The notes: a model not told the origin generated them from the sequence alone. A stretch of 16,283 nucleotides of DNA from an uncultured Prevotella sp. (GCA_900546575.1 URDM01000066.1:1-16283); one strand, 5' to 3'; positions 4,897 through 12,759 are shown, counted from the first letter of the stretch. A program made the numbers and translations.

Positions 4897-7185
4897 ATGG
4901 TAAAAATTACAAAAGAAAGCGCTTTGGAATACCACCAAAGCGGTCGTCCTGGCAAAATTGAAGTCAAGCCGACAAAACCTTACCACACCCAAACCGACCT
5001 TAGTCTTGCATATTCTCCAGGAGTAGCTTTCCCATGCTTGGAAATACAGAGTAATCCTAACGATGTGTACAAGTATACTGACAAAGGCAACCTTGTTGCT
5101 GTAATTTCTAACGGTACTGCCGTGCTTGGTCTCGGTGACATTGGTGCCATGAGCGGCAAGCCAGTGATGGAAGGCAAGGGACTTCTGTTTAAGATATACG
5201 GAGGCATTGATGTGTTCGACATTGAGGTTGACGAGAAAGATCCCGAGAAGTTCTGCGAGGCTGTAGAGAAGATTGCCCCGACATTCGGCGGCATCAACCT
5301 TGAGGACATCAAGGCTCCTGAATGCTTCTACATTGAGGAACGTCTGAAGAAGACTCTCGACATTCCTGTAATGCACGACGACCAGCATGGTACTGCCATC
5401 ATATCAGCTGCCGGACTGAAGAACGCTCTTGAGGTGGCAGGCAAGGATATTGCCAATGTGCGCATCGTTGTGAATGGTGCCGGAGCGGCTGCCATCAGCT
5501 GCACAAAGCTTTATGTAGCATTGGGAGCAAAGGTAGAGAATATCGTAATGCTCGACTCTAAAGGCGTTATCACAGCAGACCGTCCCAACCTCACCCCACA
5601 GAAGCAGATGTTTGCTACCAAGCGAACCGACGTCCACACTCTTGAAGAGGCTATCAAAGGTGCCGACGTATTCGTAGGTCTGTCAAAGGGTAATGTGCTT
5701 TCACAGGACATGATTCGCTCAATGGCAGATTCACCTATCGTGTTTGCTCTTGCCAACCCCGTGCCTGAAATCAGCTACGAGGATGCTATGGCAAGCCGTC
5801 CTGACGTGCTCATGTCTACCGGACGCAGCGACTATCCCAACCAGATTAACAACGTTATCGGCTTCCCATACATCTTCCGTGGCGCTCTTGACGTTCATGC
5901 CAAGGCCATCAACGAGGAGATGAAGATGGCTGCCGTACATGCTATTGCCGACTTGGCTAAGCAGCCCGTTCCGGATATAGTTAATGAGGTTTACCATGTC
6001 AACGACCTCAGCTTCGGTCCTAAGTACTTCATCCCGAAACCAGTTGACCCGCGTCTTATCACAGAGGTAAGTGCTGCTGTGGCAAAGGCTGCCATCGAAA
6101 GCGGAGTGGCAAGAAAGACCATTACCGACTGGGATTCGTACAAAAAGAATCTTATGGAGCTGCTCGGCCAGGAAACCAAGCTGACACGCAACCTTCATGA
6201 TACTGCACGCATGCATCCGCAGCGCGTAGTGTTTGCCGAAGGTGCTCACCCCTCAATGATGAAGGCTGCTGTTCAGGCCAAGACCGAAGGCTTCTGCTAC
6301 CCTATTCTTCTGGGCAACCCCGACCGCTTGCGTCGTGTGGCTGAGCGCTTGAAGCTTAATCTCGACGGTATTGAACTGATTGACATGCGTGCCGATCAGG
6401 AGCAGGGCAGACGTGCCACATACGCAAAGCATCTTGCCAAGAAGCGTGCTCGTCAGGGCTACACCTTTGAGGAGGCTTACGATAAGATGTACGAGCGCAA
6501 CTACTTCGGTATGATGATGGTAGAGACAGGCGATGCTGACGCATTCATCACCGGATTGTACACCAAATACTCCAACACCATCAAGGTGGCAAAGGAGGTT
6601 ATCGGCATACGTCCGGAATTCAGCACATTCGCCACTATGCACATCCTCAACACCAAGAAGGGCGTGTTCTTCCTCTCGGATACACTCATCAACCGTCATC
6701 CTGACGAGAACGTACTCATCGACATTGCCCGTCTTTCGGCCGACACAGTAAAGTTCTTCAACGAGGAGCCGCACATTGCCATGATCAGCTACTCCAACTT
6801 CGGTACTGACGAGATTGGCAGCCCCGTAAAGGTTCACAATGCTGTGGAGACTCTGCAGGAGCGTTATCCCGACATGATTATCGATGGCGAGATGCAGGTC
6901 AACTTTGCTCTCAACAAGCAACTTCGTGACGACAAATATCCGTTCACACGCCTTAAGGGACTGGATGTCAACACTCTCGTATTCCCCAATATGAGCAGCG
7001 CCCAGGGAAGCTACAAGTTGCTGCAGGCATTAGATCCTGATGCCGAAATCATCGGCCCGATCCAGATGGGTCTTAACAAGCCTATCCACTTCACCGACTT
7101 CGAGAGCTCGGTACGCGACATCGTCAACATCACAGCCGTGGCTGTTATCGATGCTTACGTTGACAAGATAAAGAGAGAGAAATAA
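4897..7185 (+). CDS. maeB: NADP-type malic enzyme with phosphotransacetylase-like C-terminal domain
   Basis: At 762 residues this is the usual length of the MaeB class. It oxidatively decarboxylates malate to pyruvate with reduction of NAD(P). The malic domain is about 15-150: Tyr39 lies in YSPGVAFPC, Lys94 in GKPVMEGKG, and the metal ligands Glu136-Asp137 in LEDIKAPE, with Asp162 in MHDDQHGT. The nucleotide-binding Rossmann motif NGAGAAA is at 193-199. The C-terminal phosphotransacetylase-like domain begins near 430 (MHPQRVVFAEG) and runs to the end; in characterised MaeB proteins it is not catalytic and senses acetyl-CoA. The Phe in YSPGVAFPC is less usual than Glu or Ala. It is preceded by its own promoter, divergent from tetR, and followed by a hairpin before ispE. 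Codon use is regular, as for a well-expressed housekeeping gene. NADP versus NAD use is by family, not seen directly. Confidence 0.95.
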   Translation: MVKITKESALEYHQSGRPGKIEVKPTKPYHTQTDLSLAYSPGVAFPCLEIQSNPNDVYKYTDKGNLVAVISNGTAVLGLGDIGAMSGKPVMEGKGLLFKIYGGIDVFDIEVDEKDPEKFCEAVEKIAPTFGGINLEDIKAPECFYIEERLKKTLDIPVMHDDQHGTAIISAAGLKNALEVAGKDIANVRIVVNGAGAAAISCTKLYVALGAKVENIVMLDSKGVITADRPNLTPQKQMFATKRTDVHTLEEAIKGADVFVGLSKGNVLSQDMIRSMADSPIVFALANPVPEISYEDAMASRPDVLMSTGRSDYPNQINNVIGFPYIFRGALDVHAKAINEEMKMAAVHAIADLAKQPVPDIVNEVYHVNDLSFGPKYFIPKPVDPRLITEVSAAVAKAAIESGVARKTITDWDSYKKNLMELLGQETKLTRNLHDTARMHPQRVVFAEGAHPSMMKAAVQAKTEGFCYPILLGNPDRLRRVAERLKLNLDGIELIDMRADQEQGRRATYAKHLAKKRARQGYTFEEAYDKMYERNYFGMMMVETGDADAFITGLYTKYSNTIKVAKEVIGIRPEFSTFATMHILNTKKGVFFLSDTLINRHPDENVLIDIARLSADTVKFFNEEPHIAMISYSNFGTDEIGSPVKVHNAVETLQERYPDMIIDGEMQVNFALNKQLRDDKYPFTRLKGLDVNTLVFPNMSSAQGSYKLLQALDPDAEIIGPIQMGLNKPIHFTDFESSVRDIVNITAVAVIDAYVDKIKREK

Positions 7186-7204
7186 TATATTTACTGAAAA
7201 CCTA

Positions 7205-7246
7205 AGGGGATATGCTTCATACAATGAATGTGTGAGCACATCCCCT
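7205..7246 (+). terminator. Probable terminator or attenuator hairpin after maeB
   Basis: AGGGGATATGC... (from 7205) pairs with ...GCACATCCCCT (to 7246) in a long imperfect stem of about 16 pairs with one mismatch and a bulge. What follows is CTTGCATTT rather than a T-run, so termination may be partial and some ispE transcription may come from maeB. No TAnnTTTG promoter was found between maeB and ispE. Confidence 0.55.
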
Positions 7247-7279
7247 CTTGCATTTACCCCTAACTACACCTTATATTAT

Positions 7280-8125
7280 ATGATAGATTTTCCTTGCGCT
7301 AAAATAAATCTCGGACTTAATATCGTCGAGAAGCGAAACGACGGCTACCACAATCTGCAGACTGTATTCCTACCCGTGCAGCTTTGTGATGCTTTGGAGA
7401 TAAAGACCATGAGCGAGAAGTTCCCTTCTGACATGAATTGCGACCTCAAGGTAAGCGGTGACGGAATATGCTGCAACGAGGCTGACAATCTTGTGGTGAA
7501 AGCCTACAACATGCTGGCTGCTGATTATGAAATACCACGCATTCATGCACATCTGTACAAGCGAATACCGAGCCAGGCAGGACTTGGTGGCGGTTCGAGC
7601 GATGCTGCTTTCATGCTGAAGCTGCTCGACCAACGTTTTCGCATCAATGCCGGCAATGCCGAACTTGAAAAGTATGCAGCACGTCTTGGTGCCGACTGCC
7701 CATTCTTCATAAATGCCGAACCAGCCTATGCCGAGGGTATTGGCGAGATTCTGTCGCCTGTAGAAATCACAGACAACACATTGAGCGGATACACTCTCGT
7801 CATTGTCAAGCCACAGGTGTCCGTATCAACCAAGGAGGCTTTTGCCGGCATTACTCCACGCATGCCCGAGGTGTCGTGCCGCGAGATAGTAGCCATGCCT
7901 ATAGAACAATGGAAGGGATTGCTTACCAACGACTTCGAGGAGAGCGTCTTCGCCCAACATCCCGAATTGCATGACATCAAGAACAAGCTGTACGAAGCAG
8001 GAGCAGCCTACGCACAGATGAGCGGCAGCGGCAGTTCAATCTTCGGAATATTCAAGACCGCGCCCGACAACGCTACTATACAGAACGCCTTCGGCGGCAG
8101 CAAAATCTACACCATCAATTTGTAA
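7280..8125 (+). CDS. ispE: 4-diphosphocytidyl-2-C-methyl-D-erythritol kinase
   Basis: This GHMP-family kinase phosphorylates CDP-methylerythritol in the non-mevalonate isoprenoid pathway. The start is set at 7280 (MIDFPCAKINLGLNI) rather than the in-frame ATG at 7232, because IspE proteins begin with this strand and the earlier ATG lies in the hairpin; this gives 281 residues, the usual size. Lys8 in AKIN and Asp139 in GADCPFF are the expected catalytic pair. The ATP-binding glycine loop is AGLGGGSSDAA (100-110). The C-terminal GHMP motif is QMSGSGSSIFGIF. It lies 94 bases after maeB and 19 bases before the Nudix gene, and probably shares a transcript with the latter. Confidence 0.95.
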   Translation: MIDFPCAKINLGLNIVEKRNDGYHNLQTVFLPVQLCDALEIKTMSEKFPSDMNCDLKVSGDGICCNEADNLVVKAYNMLAADYEIPRIHAHLYKRIPSQAGLGGGSSDAAFMLKLLDQRFRINAGNAELEKYAARLGADCPFFINAEPAYAEGIGEILSPVEITDNTLSGYTLVIVKPQVSVSTKEAFAGITPRMPEVSCREIVAMPIEQWKGLLTNDFEESVFAQHPELHDIKNKLYEAGAAYAQMSGSGSSIFGIFKTAPDNATIQNAFGGSKIYTINL

Positions 8126-8144
8126 GAAGATTGAGTAAAAATAT

Positions 8145-8681
8145 ATGAAAAAGGACAATAAGAACGAGTGTTTCCCACTCGTCGACGAAAGCGGAAACGT
8201 TATAGGCCGCATTTCAAGGGGCGAAGCACACAATGGTTCGAAGCAGCTTCACCCAGTAGTTCATCTGCATGTCTTCAACCGGCAGAAAGGACTATATATG
8301 CAGAAGCGTCCTGAATGGAAAGACATTCAGCCGGGCAAATGGGACACGGCATGCGGCGGACACGTCGACTATGGCGAGACTATAGCTGAGGCTCTGCGAC
8401 GTGAGGTGTCCGAAGAACTGGGCATAAGCCAGTTCAGCCCCGTCTTCATAAAGTCGTACGTGTTTGAAAGCCGTGTAGAGAAAGAGCTTGTAAATGTGTT
8501 TTGCGCCATTTACGACGGACCGATACATCCGAGCACAGACGAGCTGGACGGCGGACGCTACTGGACTCTCGACGAGATAAAGGAGAATATCGGCAAATCT
8601 ATATTCACTCCCAACTTCGAGAACGAGTTTGACAAGGTGTTGCAGAATGGACTTGTATTTGACAATCTCTGCATCAAGTGA
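8145..8681 (+). CDS. Nudix hydrolase (IPP-isomerase-like / YfcD-type)
   Basis: 178 residues. The Nudix box GX5EX7REUXEEXGU is complete at 72-94 (GHVDYGE, then REVSEELGI). The N-terminal segment FPLVDESGNVIGRISRGEAHN and the middle LHPVVHLHVFNRQKGLYMQKR match the subgroup that shares the isopentenyl-diphosphate isomerase layout (E. coli YfcD and relatives). True type I Idi proteins carry an active-site Cys in a TNTCCSHP-like motif; here the region reads PGKWDTACGGHVDYG. Cys70 is in a comparable place, but the rest of the motif is missing. It is therefore called a hydrolase of unknown substrate. It sits 19 bases behind ispE, and its last 8 bases overlap the end of the convergent membrane-protein gene. 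Confidence 0.85.
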   Translation: MKKDNKNECFPLVDESGNVIGRISRGEAHNGSKQLHPVVHLHVFNRQKGLYMQKRPEWKDIQPGKWDTACGGHVDYGETIAEALRREVSEELGISQFSPVFIKSYVFESRVEKELVNVFCAIYDGPIHPSTDELDGGRYWTLDEIKENIGKSIFTPNFENEFDKVLQNGLVFDNLCIK

Positions 8682-9285
8682 ATATCCAGACAACAGAACT
8701 GTACAGTTCAGCAGCCAACAAATACACAATAACTAATGGTGCTGTCGTGGCTACACCACTTGCGGCAGCACCAAAAGCATCTACAAACGTTGGGTAGCGT
8801 CCGGTCACCATGCCGTAGGTAAGCGACATTATACACACTCCTGTTATTGCCATTATCACGAAACTGTCAATATAGGAATCGGGCGTAATCGTACCGAGCG
8901 CGCTCAGCAACACGGCATGAGGGACGAAGGCAAGCAGGAAAAGCACAATTGCCATTGCCACCAATTCCCACGCCACAACCATCAGAGCCATACGTTCGTA
9001 ATCGGTAGTTTGACGGTATGAAGTTATGGCTCTGAGCAGTCCGCCTCCAACAAACAGTTCGGCCATAGCGCCCGACAGCAGAAGCCACACCAATAGCGTG
9101 GACGACATATTGTCGGCCAGACTGCTCCAAAACCACCTTACGCTTTCGCCTATAAACATCGAGCGTATTGCAAGTTCGGGAAATAGCACCGAAGCCACCC
9201 ACGAACCCAACACCAACGCTATCTGCATGACGAAGAGCGCCAGGCATGTGTAAGCCGATATTATGGTGACAAGCCTTCTACTCAT
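8674..9285 (-). CDS. Small polytopic membrane protein (AbgT-like in part)
   Basis: With the start at 9285 (MSRRLVTIISAYT) the product is 203 residues. About five hydrophobic segments are visible: LVTIISAYTCLALFVMQIAL; SSTLLVWLLLSGAMAELFVG; ALMVVAWELVAMAIVLFLLA; FVIMAITGVCIMSLTYGMV; and APLVIVYLLAAELYSSVVW. Some short Bacteroidetes proteins with the same start pattern (LGSWVASVLFP, then VRWFWSSLADN) are annotated as AbgT-family putative transporters, but at 200 residues this is under half of a true AbgT protein, so transport is doubtful. The chosen ATG overlaps the regulator's stop in ATGAGTAG, implying translational coupling to the response regulator; an upstream ATG at 9309 is possible but less economical. 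It may be the partner or target of that regulator. The function is unknown. Confidence 0.7.
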   Translation of the reverse strand: MSRRLVTIISAYTCLALFVMQIALVLGSWVASVLFPELAIRSMFIGESVRWFWSSLADNMSSTLLVWLLLSGAMAELFVGGGLLRAITSYRQTTDYERMALMVVAWELVAMAIVLFLLAFVPHAVLLSALGTITPDSYIDSFVIMAITGVCIMSLTYGMVTGRYPTFVDAFGAAASGVATTAPLVIVYLLAAELYSSVVWIFT

Positions 9286-10000
9286 CGGCATAAAGGTTCT
9301 GCACGTCAAGTATTTGAAGCTCGAAAGCCTTCACCACAAGACGTGTGGCGTTAATGCCCATTCCCTGATTGCCATTAGGGAAGAGTTTCTGAACGAGTTC
9401 GTTCTGGCGCTTCTCCAGACTCTTCACTCCGAAAGGCATTGTACGCAGATTGGATATTTGCTCCTTTGTGTAGCCAAGTGCCAGATGGCGCAGGAAGCGC
9501 TCGTCGTACTCGTCAATCTCGTAGCGTATCATGGCATCATTGTGCTGCATCACATTGCGTACCGACTCGCAGAAGCGTTCCACCACCTTTTCTAATATAG
9601 GCTGGTTGAATACATATTTCTTTCCCTCCAGCACCCGCATTATGTCGCTACGGGTGAGCATTTCACCACTCTTGAGTATTATGCCGTTGCATCCTGCATC
9701 GATAGCGTCAACCCACAGGCGCTCGTTCAGTATTTCGCCTGTGAATATGAGTACCTTCATTTCCGGATGCTCGCCTTTGAGTTTGCGGCAAATCTCCACT
9801 CCCACCGTTGTGCTGCCCCCAAGACCCAGGTCAAGAAGCACAAGGTCGGGCTTGTTTTGTCTGAATTCTCTCCAGAATGCATCTTCCGAATCTGCTGTAG
9901 CAATAACATCGGCTTCGGGCATTTCATTATGCAGAATTCCTTCGGTGCCTTTGAGTTCCAAGGGCACGTCTTCCACTATGATTACTTTAAATTTTTCCAT
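9278..10000 (-). CDS. Response regulator with receiver and C-terminal HTH
   Basis: 240 residues. The receiver domain (about 4-125) has the acidic pair Glu10-Asp11 (VIIVEDV), the phospho-acceptor Asp57 (LVLLDLGLGG), Thr87 (IFTGE) and Lys110 (GIILKSGE), so all key residues are present. The C-terminal part (about 155-215) contains DERFLRHLALGYTKEQISNLRTMPFGVKSLEKRQNEL, cut here only in description: a LuxR/GerE-like or sigma-region-4-like helix-turn-helix. No histidine kinase is in the window, so it is an orphan locally. It is followed by the overlapping membrane-protein gene and preceded by a weak promoter. It diverges from pit with 218 bases between them, so it could act on the repeats there, but nothing proves that. 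Confidence 0.85.
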   Translation of the reverse strand: MEKFKVIIVEDVPLELKGTEGILHNEMPEADVIATADSEDAFWREFRQNKPDLVLLDLGLGGSTTVGVEICRKLKGEHPEMKVLIFTGEILNERLWVDAIDAGCNGIILKSGEMLTRSDIMRVLEGKKYVFNQPILEKVVERFCESVRNVMQHNDAMIRYEIDEYDERFLRHLALGYTKEQISNLRTMPFGVKSLEKRQNELVQKLFPNGNQGMGINATRLVVKAFELQILDVQNLYADE

Positions 10001-10019
10001 TGTTAATATAATTGCTTTA

Positions 10020-10050
10020 CTAAATTACGATGTTATTGCGAAAATACAAT
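10020..10050 (-). promoter_or_regulatory. Weak candidate promoter of the response-regulator operon
   Basis: Minus strand: TTG (10050-10048), 20 bp, TAATTTAG (10027-10020), one base off TAnnTTTG. It gives a very short leader before the ATG at 10000. Confidence 0.35.
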
Positions 10051-10065
10051 ACTTTGGCAGAAATT

Positions 10066-10152
10066 ATTAACAGACATTAACCCCAAATGCAGCTTGTATT
10101 ACCCCCAAATGCAGCTTGTAACAGGATTGTAACATGTGTTTAAACCACGTGT
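10066..10152 (+). promoter_or_regulatory. Phased direct-repeat array upstream of pit (candidate activator site)
   Basis: Three repeat layers can be read. ATTAAC occurs at 10066 and 10076. An identical 18-base word, CCCCAAATGCAGCTTGTA, occurs at 10081-10098 and 10103-10120, a 22-bp period. TTGTAAC occurs at 10116-10122 and 10127-10133, an 11-bp period with a 4-base spacer. TTGTA thus falls at 10094, 10116 and 10127, on one face of the helix. An inverted repeat ACATGTG-N7-CACGTGT (10132-10152, 6 of 7 paired) overlaps the expected -33 position. The 7-4-7 layout resembles PhoB boxes in design but not in sequence. Confidence 0.6.
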
Positions 10153-10165
10153 AATATTGCAATTA

Positions 10166-10173
10166 TAATTTTG
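10166..10173 (+). promoter_or_regulatory. -7 element of the pit promoter
   Basis: TAATTTTG fits TAnnTTTG. No TTTG is found 19-20 bp upstream, which is expected if transcription depends on an activator bound to the adjacent repeats. The leader would be about 40 bases. Confidence 0.6.
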
Positions 10174-10218
10174 CAAGCGTAAAATACAAACAAACCCATT
10201 CATACTATAAAAAGCAAT

Positions 10219-12465
10219 ATGGAAACAATGTATCTTGTGATTGTGGCATTCTTGCTATGTCTGGCTATATTCGACCTTTTTGTCGGAGTCAGCAACGATG
10301 CCGTGAATTTTTTGAACAGTGCGATTGGTGCCAAGGTGGCCAAGTTTCGCACAGTATTGATTGTAGCATCGGCAGGTGTGGCGATTGGCGCAGTAATGTC
10401 GTCGGGAATGATGGACGTTGCAAGGCATGGAATCATGCAGCCATCCAACTTCTCGTTCTACGACGTAATGACCATCTTCCTCGCCGTGATGGTAACCGAT
10501 ATCATCATTCTCGACATCTTCAACACCTTAGGAATGCCTACGTCAACGACCGTATCGCTCGTGTTTGAACTGTTGGGCGGAACGTTCATTCTGGCTGCCA
10601 TTAAGATTGCAGGCGACCCATCACTCTCATTCGGCGACCTTCTCAACACCGACAAGGCGTTAAGCGTTATCGTAGCAATTTTTGTCAGCGTAGCCATTGC
10701 TTTCGTATTCGGTATCGTTGTACAGTGGCTCTCACGTATAGTGTTCACATTCAACTACCGCAAGCATTCACGTTGGTCGATAGCCATTTTCGGCGGTATC
10801 GCCTTCACAGCCCTTTCTTACTTCATCTTCCTCAAGGGCCTGGGCAAGTCGCCGCTTATAGCTGAGAGCACAAGAATGTGGATTGAGAACAACATGACAG
10901 CCCTGATTATTTACACATTCATAGGTTCTACCATTGTCATGGAGATAATCCATCTGCTCAAGGTGAATGTGTTCAAGTTTATCGTGCTCATGGGTACATT
11001 CGCCCTTGCCATGGCTTTCGCAGGCAACGACCTTGTCAACTTCATCGGCGTGCCTCTCGCAGGTCTCGACTCTTATCAGGACTTCGTCGCCAACTCCAAC
11101 TCGGTAGGTGCCACCAACTATATGATGGACTCGCTTAACGGTTCGGCAAAGACTCCCCCACTCTTCCTGCTTGCAGCCGGTGTCATAATGATTATTGCAA
11201 TGGTTACATCCAAGAAGGCCCGCAACGTAATCAAGACTTCTGTAGACCTTAGCCGTCAGGACGAGGGCGACGAGATGTTCGGTTCGTCACGTGTGGCTCG
11301 TGGTGTAGTGAGAATCACACAGGACTCAAGTTCAAGCATTACGCAAATGCTGCCCGCAGGTCTTAGAAAATGGATCGACTCACGCTTCAACAAGCAGGAG
11401 GCCGAGCTTAACGACGGAGCCGCATTCGACGTAGTGAGAGCTGCCATCAACCTTGTTCTGGCTTCAATGCTCATCACAATCGGTACCAACTACAAGTTGC
11501 CTCTCTCTACCACATACGTGACATTTATGGTTGCAATGGGTTCGTCTTTGGCCGACCGCGCCTGGAGTCGCGAGAGTGCCGTATTCCGTGTTACTGGTGT
11601 GATAAGCGTTATCGGTGGATGGTTCATCACAGCTGGCGTTGCATTCGCCACATGTGCCCTCGTCTGCCTCGTGATGTTCTACGGAGGAGCCTTGGCAAAG
11701 GTTCTGCTGATGGCTCTCGTTATCTTCCTGCTTATCCGCAGCAACAGAAACTACAAGCGCAAGGAGCAGGAAGCCGGCAAGGAGGATGTGTTCCAGCTTA
11801 TGATGCGCACCAGCGACCCCGAAATCGTCTGGGACTTGCTCAAGAAGCACGTATCACGTACACAGAGCTTCATGACCCGCTTCACATTGACACAGTTCAA
11901 CGAAATAATCAACGGACTGGAGAGTGAGAGCCCGAAGATACTCAGACACGTGCTGTCCAACCTCGACAAGGAGATGGAAATACTCAAGAAGTACAGACGC
12001 CAGGAGCTGCTCGCCCTGAAGCGTGTACCTGCCGACATTGCCATCGAGCGTAACACATGGTTCCATCTGGGCATCAACTCTTCCGAACAGTATCTATACT
12101 GCTTGCGTCGTATGCTCGACCCCATCAAGGAGCACGTCGACAACAACTTCAATCCGCTGCCACAGGTCTACATCGACGAGTTCATAGCCGTACGCAACAG
12201 CATCAACGACCTCATGCAGCAGACCGAGGCTCAGATTTCAACAACACGCTTCGAGCACTATCGTGACACTCTGGCCATGGCCGACCAGTGCAAGGACAAC
12301 CTCTCTGTAGTGAGAAAGCACCACATCGACCGCATACAGCAGGCCAAGGACAACAGCGACCTCAAGGTGTCGCTCGTCTATCTCAACGTGCTTCAGGAGA
12401 GCCAGCAGCTGCTCAGTAACATGCGCCATCAGCTGCGTGCCGCCAAGAAGTTTATGGAGAACTAA
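10219..12465 (+). CDS. pit: Inorganic phosphate transporter, PHO4/Pit family, with cytosolic helical tail
   Basis: 748 residues. The PHO4 signature occurs twice in inverted halves: VGVSNDAVNFLNSAIGAKV (22-40) and FAGNDLVNFIGVPLAG (about 266-281). Roughly ten or more hydrophobic segments extend to about 510, including the late LPLSTTYVTFMVAMGSSLADR, also a family signature. Pit proteins move metal-phosphate or phosphate across the inner membrane using an ion gradient. From about 515 the protein changes to a 230-residue charged, helical, soluble domain (from KEQEAGKEDVFQLMMR to the end) that resembles a PhoU-like or Pit-accessory helical bundle. Pit proteins of about 490 residues lack it, and in many bacteria the accessory is a separate gene. 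It is monocistronic, with its own promoter and a strong terminator. The unusual upstream repeat array suggests regulation, perhaps by phosphate. Confidence 0.93.
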   Translation: METMYLVIVAFLLCLAIFDLFVGVSNDAVNFLNSAIGAKVAKFRTVLIVASAGVAIGAVMSSGMMDVARHGIMQPSNFSFYDVMTIFLAVMVTDIIILDIFNTLGMPTSTTVSLVFELLGGTFILAAIKIAGDPSLSFGDLLNTDKALSVIVAIFVSVAIAFVFGIVVQWLSRIVFTFNYRKHSRWSIAIFGGIAFTALSYFIFLKGLGKSPLIAESTRMWIENNMTALIIYTFIGSTIVMEIIHLLKVNVFKFIVLMGTFALAMAFAGNDLVNFIGVPLAGLDSYQDFVANSNSVGATNYMMDSLNGSAKTPPLFLLAAGVIMIIAMVTSKKARNVIKTSVDLSRQDEGDEMFGSSRVARGVVRITQDSSSSITQMLPAGLRKWIDSRFNKQEAELNDGAAFDVVRAAINLVLASMLITIGTNYKLPLSTTYVTFMVAMGSSLADRAWSRESAVFRVTGVISVIGGWFITAGVAFATCALVCLVMFYGGALAKVLLMALVIFLLIRSNRNYKRKEQEAGKEDVFQLMMRTSDPEIVWDLLKKHVSRTQSFMTRFTLTQFNEIINGLESESPKILRHVLSNLDKEMEILKKYRRQELLALKRVPADIAIERNTWFHLGINSSEQYLYCLRRMLDPIKEHVDNNFNPLPQVYIDEFIAVRNSINDLMQQTEAQISTTRFEHYRDTLAMADQCKDNLSVVRKHHIDRIQQAKDNSDLKVSLVYLNVLQESQQLLSNMRHQLRAAKKFMEN

Positions 12466-12484
12466 TCGAATAATATCCCCCTTG

Positions 12485-12520
12485 AAGGGTATGGCCAATG
12501 AAGGTCATACCCTTTTTCTT
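12485..12520 (+). terminator. Rho-independent terminator of pit
   Basis: AAGGGTATGGCC (12485-12496) pairs with GGTCATACCCTT (12503-12514), with one G-T pair and a 6-base loop, followed by TTTCTTTTT. It starts 19 bases after the stop codon. Confidence 0.9.
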
Positions 12521-12533
12521 TTTATCAAGAACA

Positions 12534-12564
12534 TCTGACTAACCGATTTTTTGTTGTATCTTTG
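12534..12564 (+). promoter_or_regulatory. Promoter of the small-protein / kinase operon
   Basis: TCTG (12534-12537, one base off TTTG), 19 bp, TATCTTTG (12557-12564). The leader is about 20 bases, A-rich, with AAGAG at about 12580-12585 before the ATG at 12592. Confidence 0.7.
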
Positions 12565-12591
12565 CACAAAAATTAAAAAAAAGAGTAAATT

Positions 12592-12747
12592 ATGTCTTCT
12601 AATTTCGGTTATTACGTATTTATTATAGTAGCTATAATCGTCGGTTTCCTGGTATTCAAGAAGGTGACCGGCTGCATCATCAAGTTTGTTTTAACGGCAA
12701 TCGTAGTCATGGTTCTGGCTGCGGTTTATTATCTCTACCTGAAATAA
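12592..12747 (+). CDS. Small membrane protein, 51 residues
   Basis: The frame runs from ATG 12592 to TAA 12747 and encodes MSSNFGYYVF, then two hydrophobic helices (about 7-22, YYVFIIVAIIVGFLVF, and 29-50, IIKFVLTAIVVMVLAAVYYL) joined by a short basic turn KKVTGC. It is therefore a predicted hairpin-type inner-membrane protein with both ends on the same side. A good promoter stands directly upstream and the next gene starts 12 bases after its stop, so it is very probably translated and co-transcribed with the kinase gene. I do not recognise a named family. It could be an assembly or stress factor or a regulatory partner; no function is claimed. Confidence 0.75.
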   Translation: MSSNFGYYVFIIVAIIVGFLVFKKVTGCIIKFVLTAIVVMVLAAVYYLYLK

Positions 12748-12759
12748 AAGTCCAACAGC

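Noticed and set aside
4980..5312. Antisense open frames within maeB, and similar ones within pit and ppdK
   Set aside because: They are shadows of strongly coding sequence, with no start signals or recognisable domains.
7232..7279. Upstream in-frame ATG for ispE at 7232
   Set aside because: The added 16 residues are unlike IspE N-termini and overlap the hairpin; MIDFPCAKINLGLN is the family start.
8145..8681. Calling the Nudix gene idi (IPP isomerase)
   Set aside because: The Idi active-site Cys motif is not preserved, so only the fold-level similarity is claimed.
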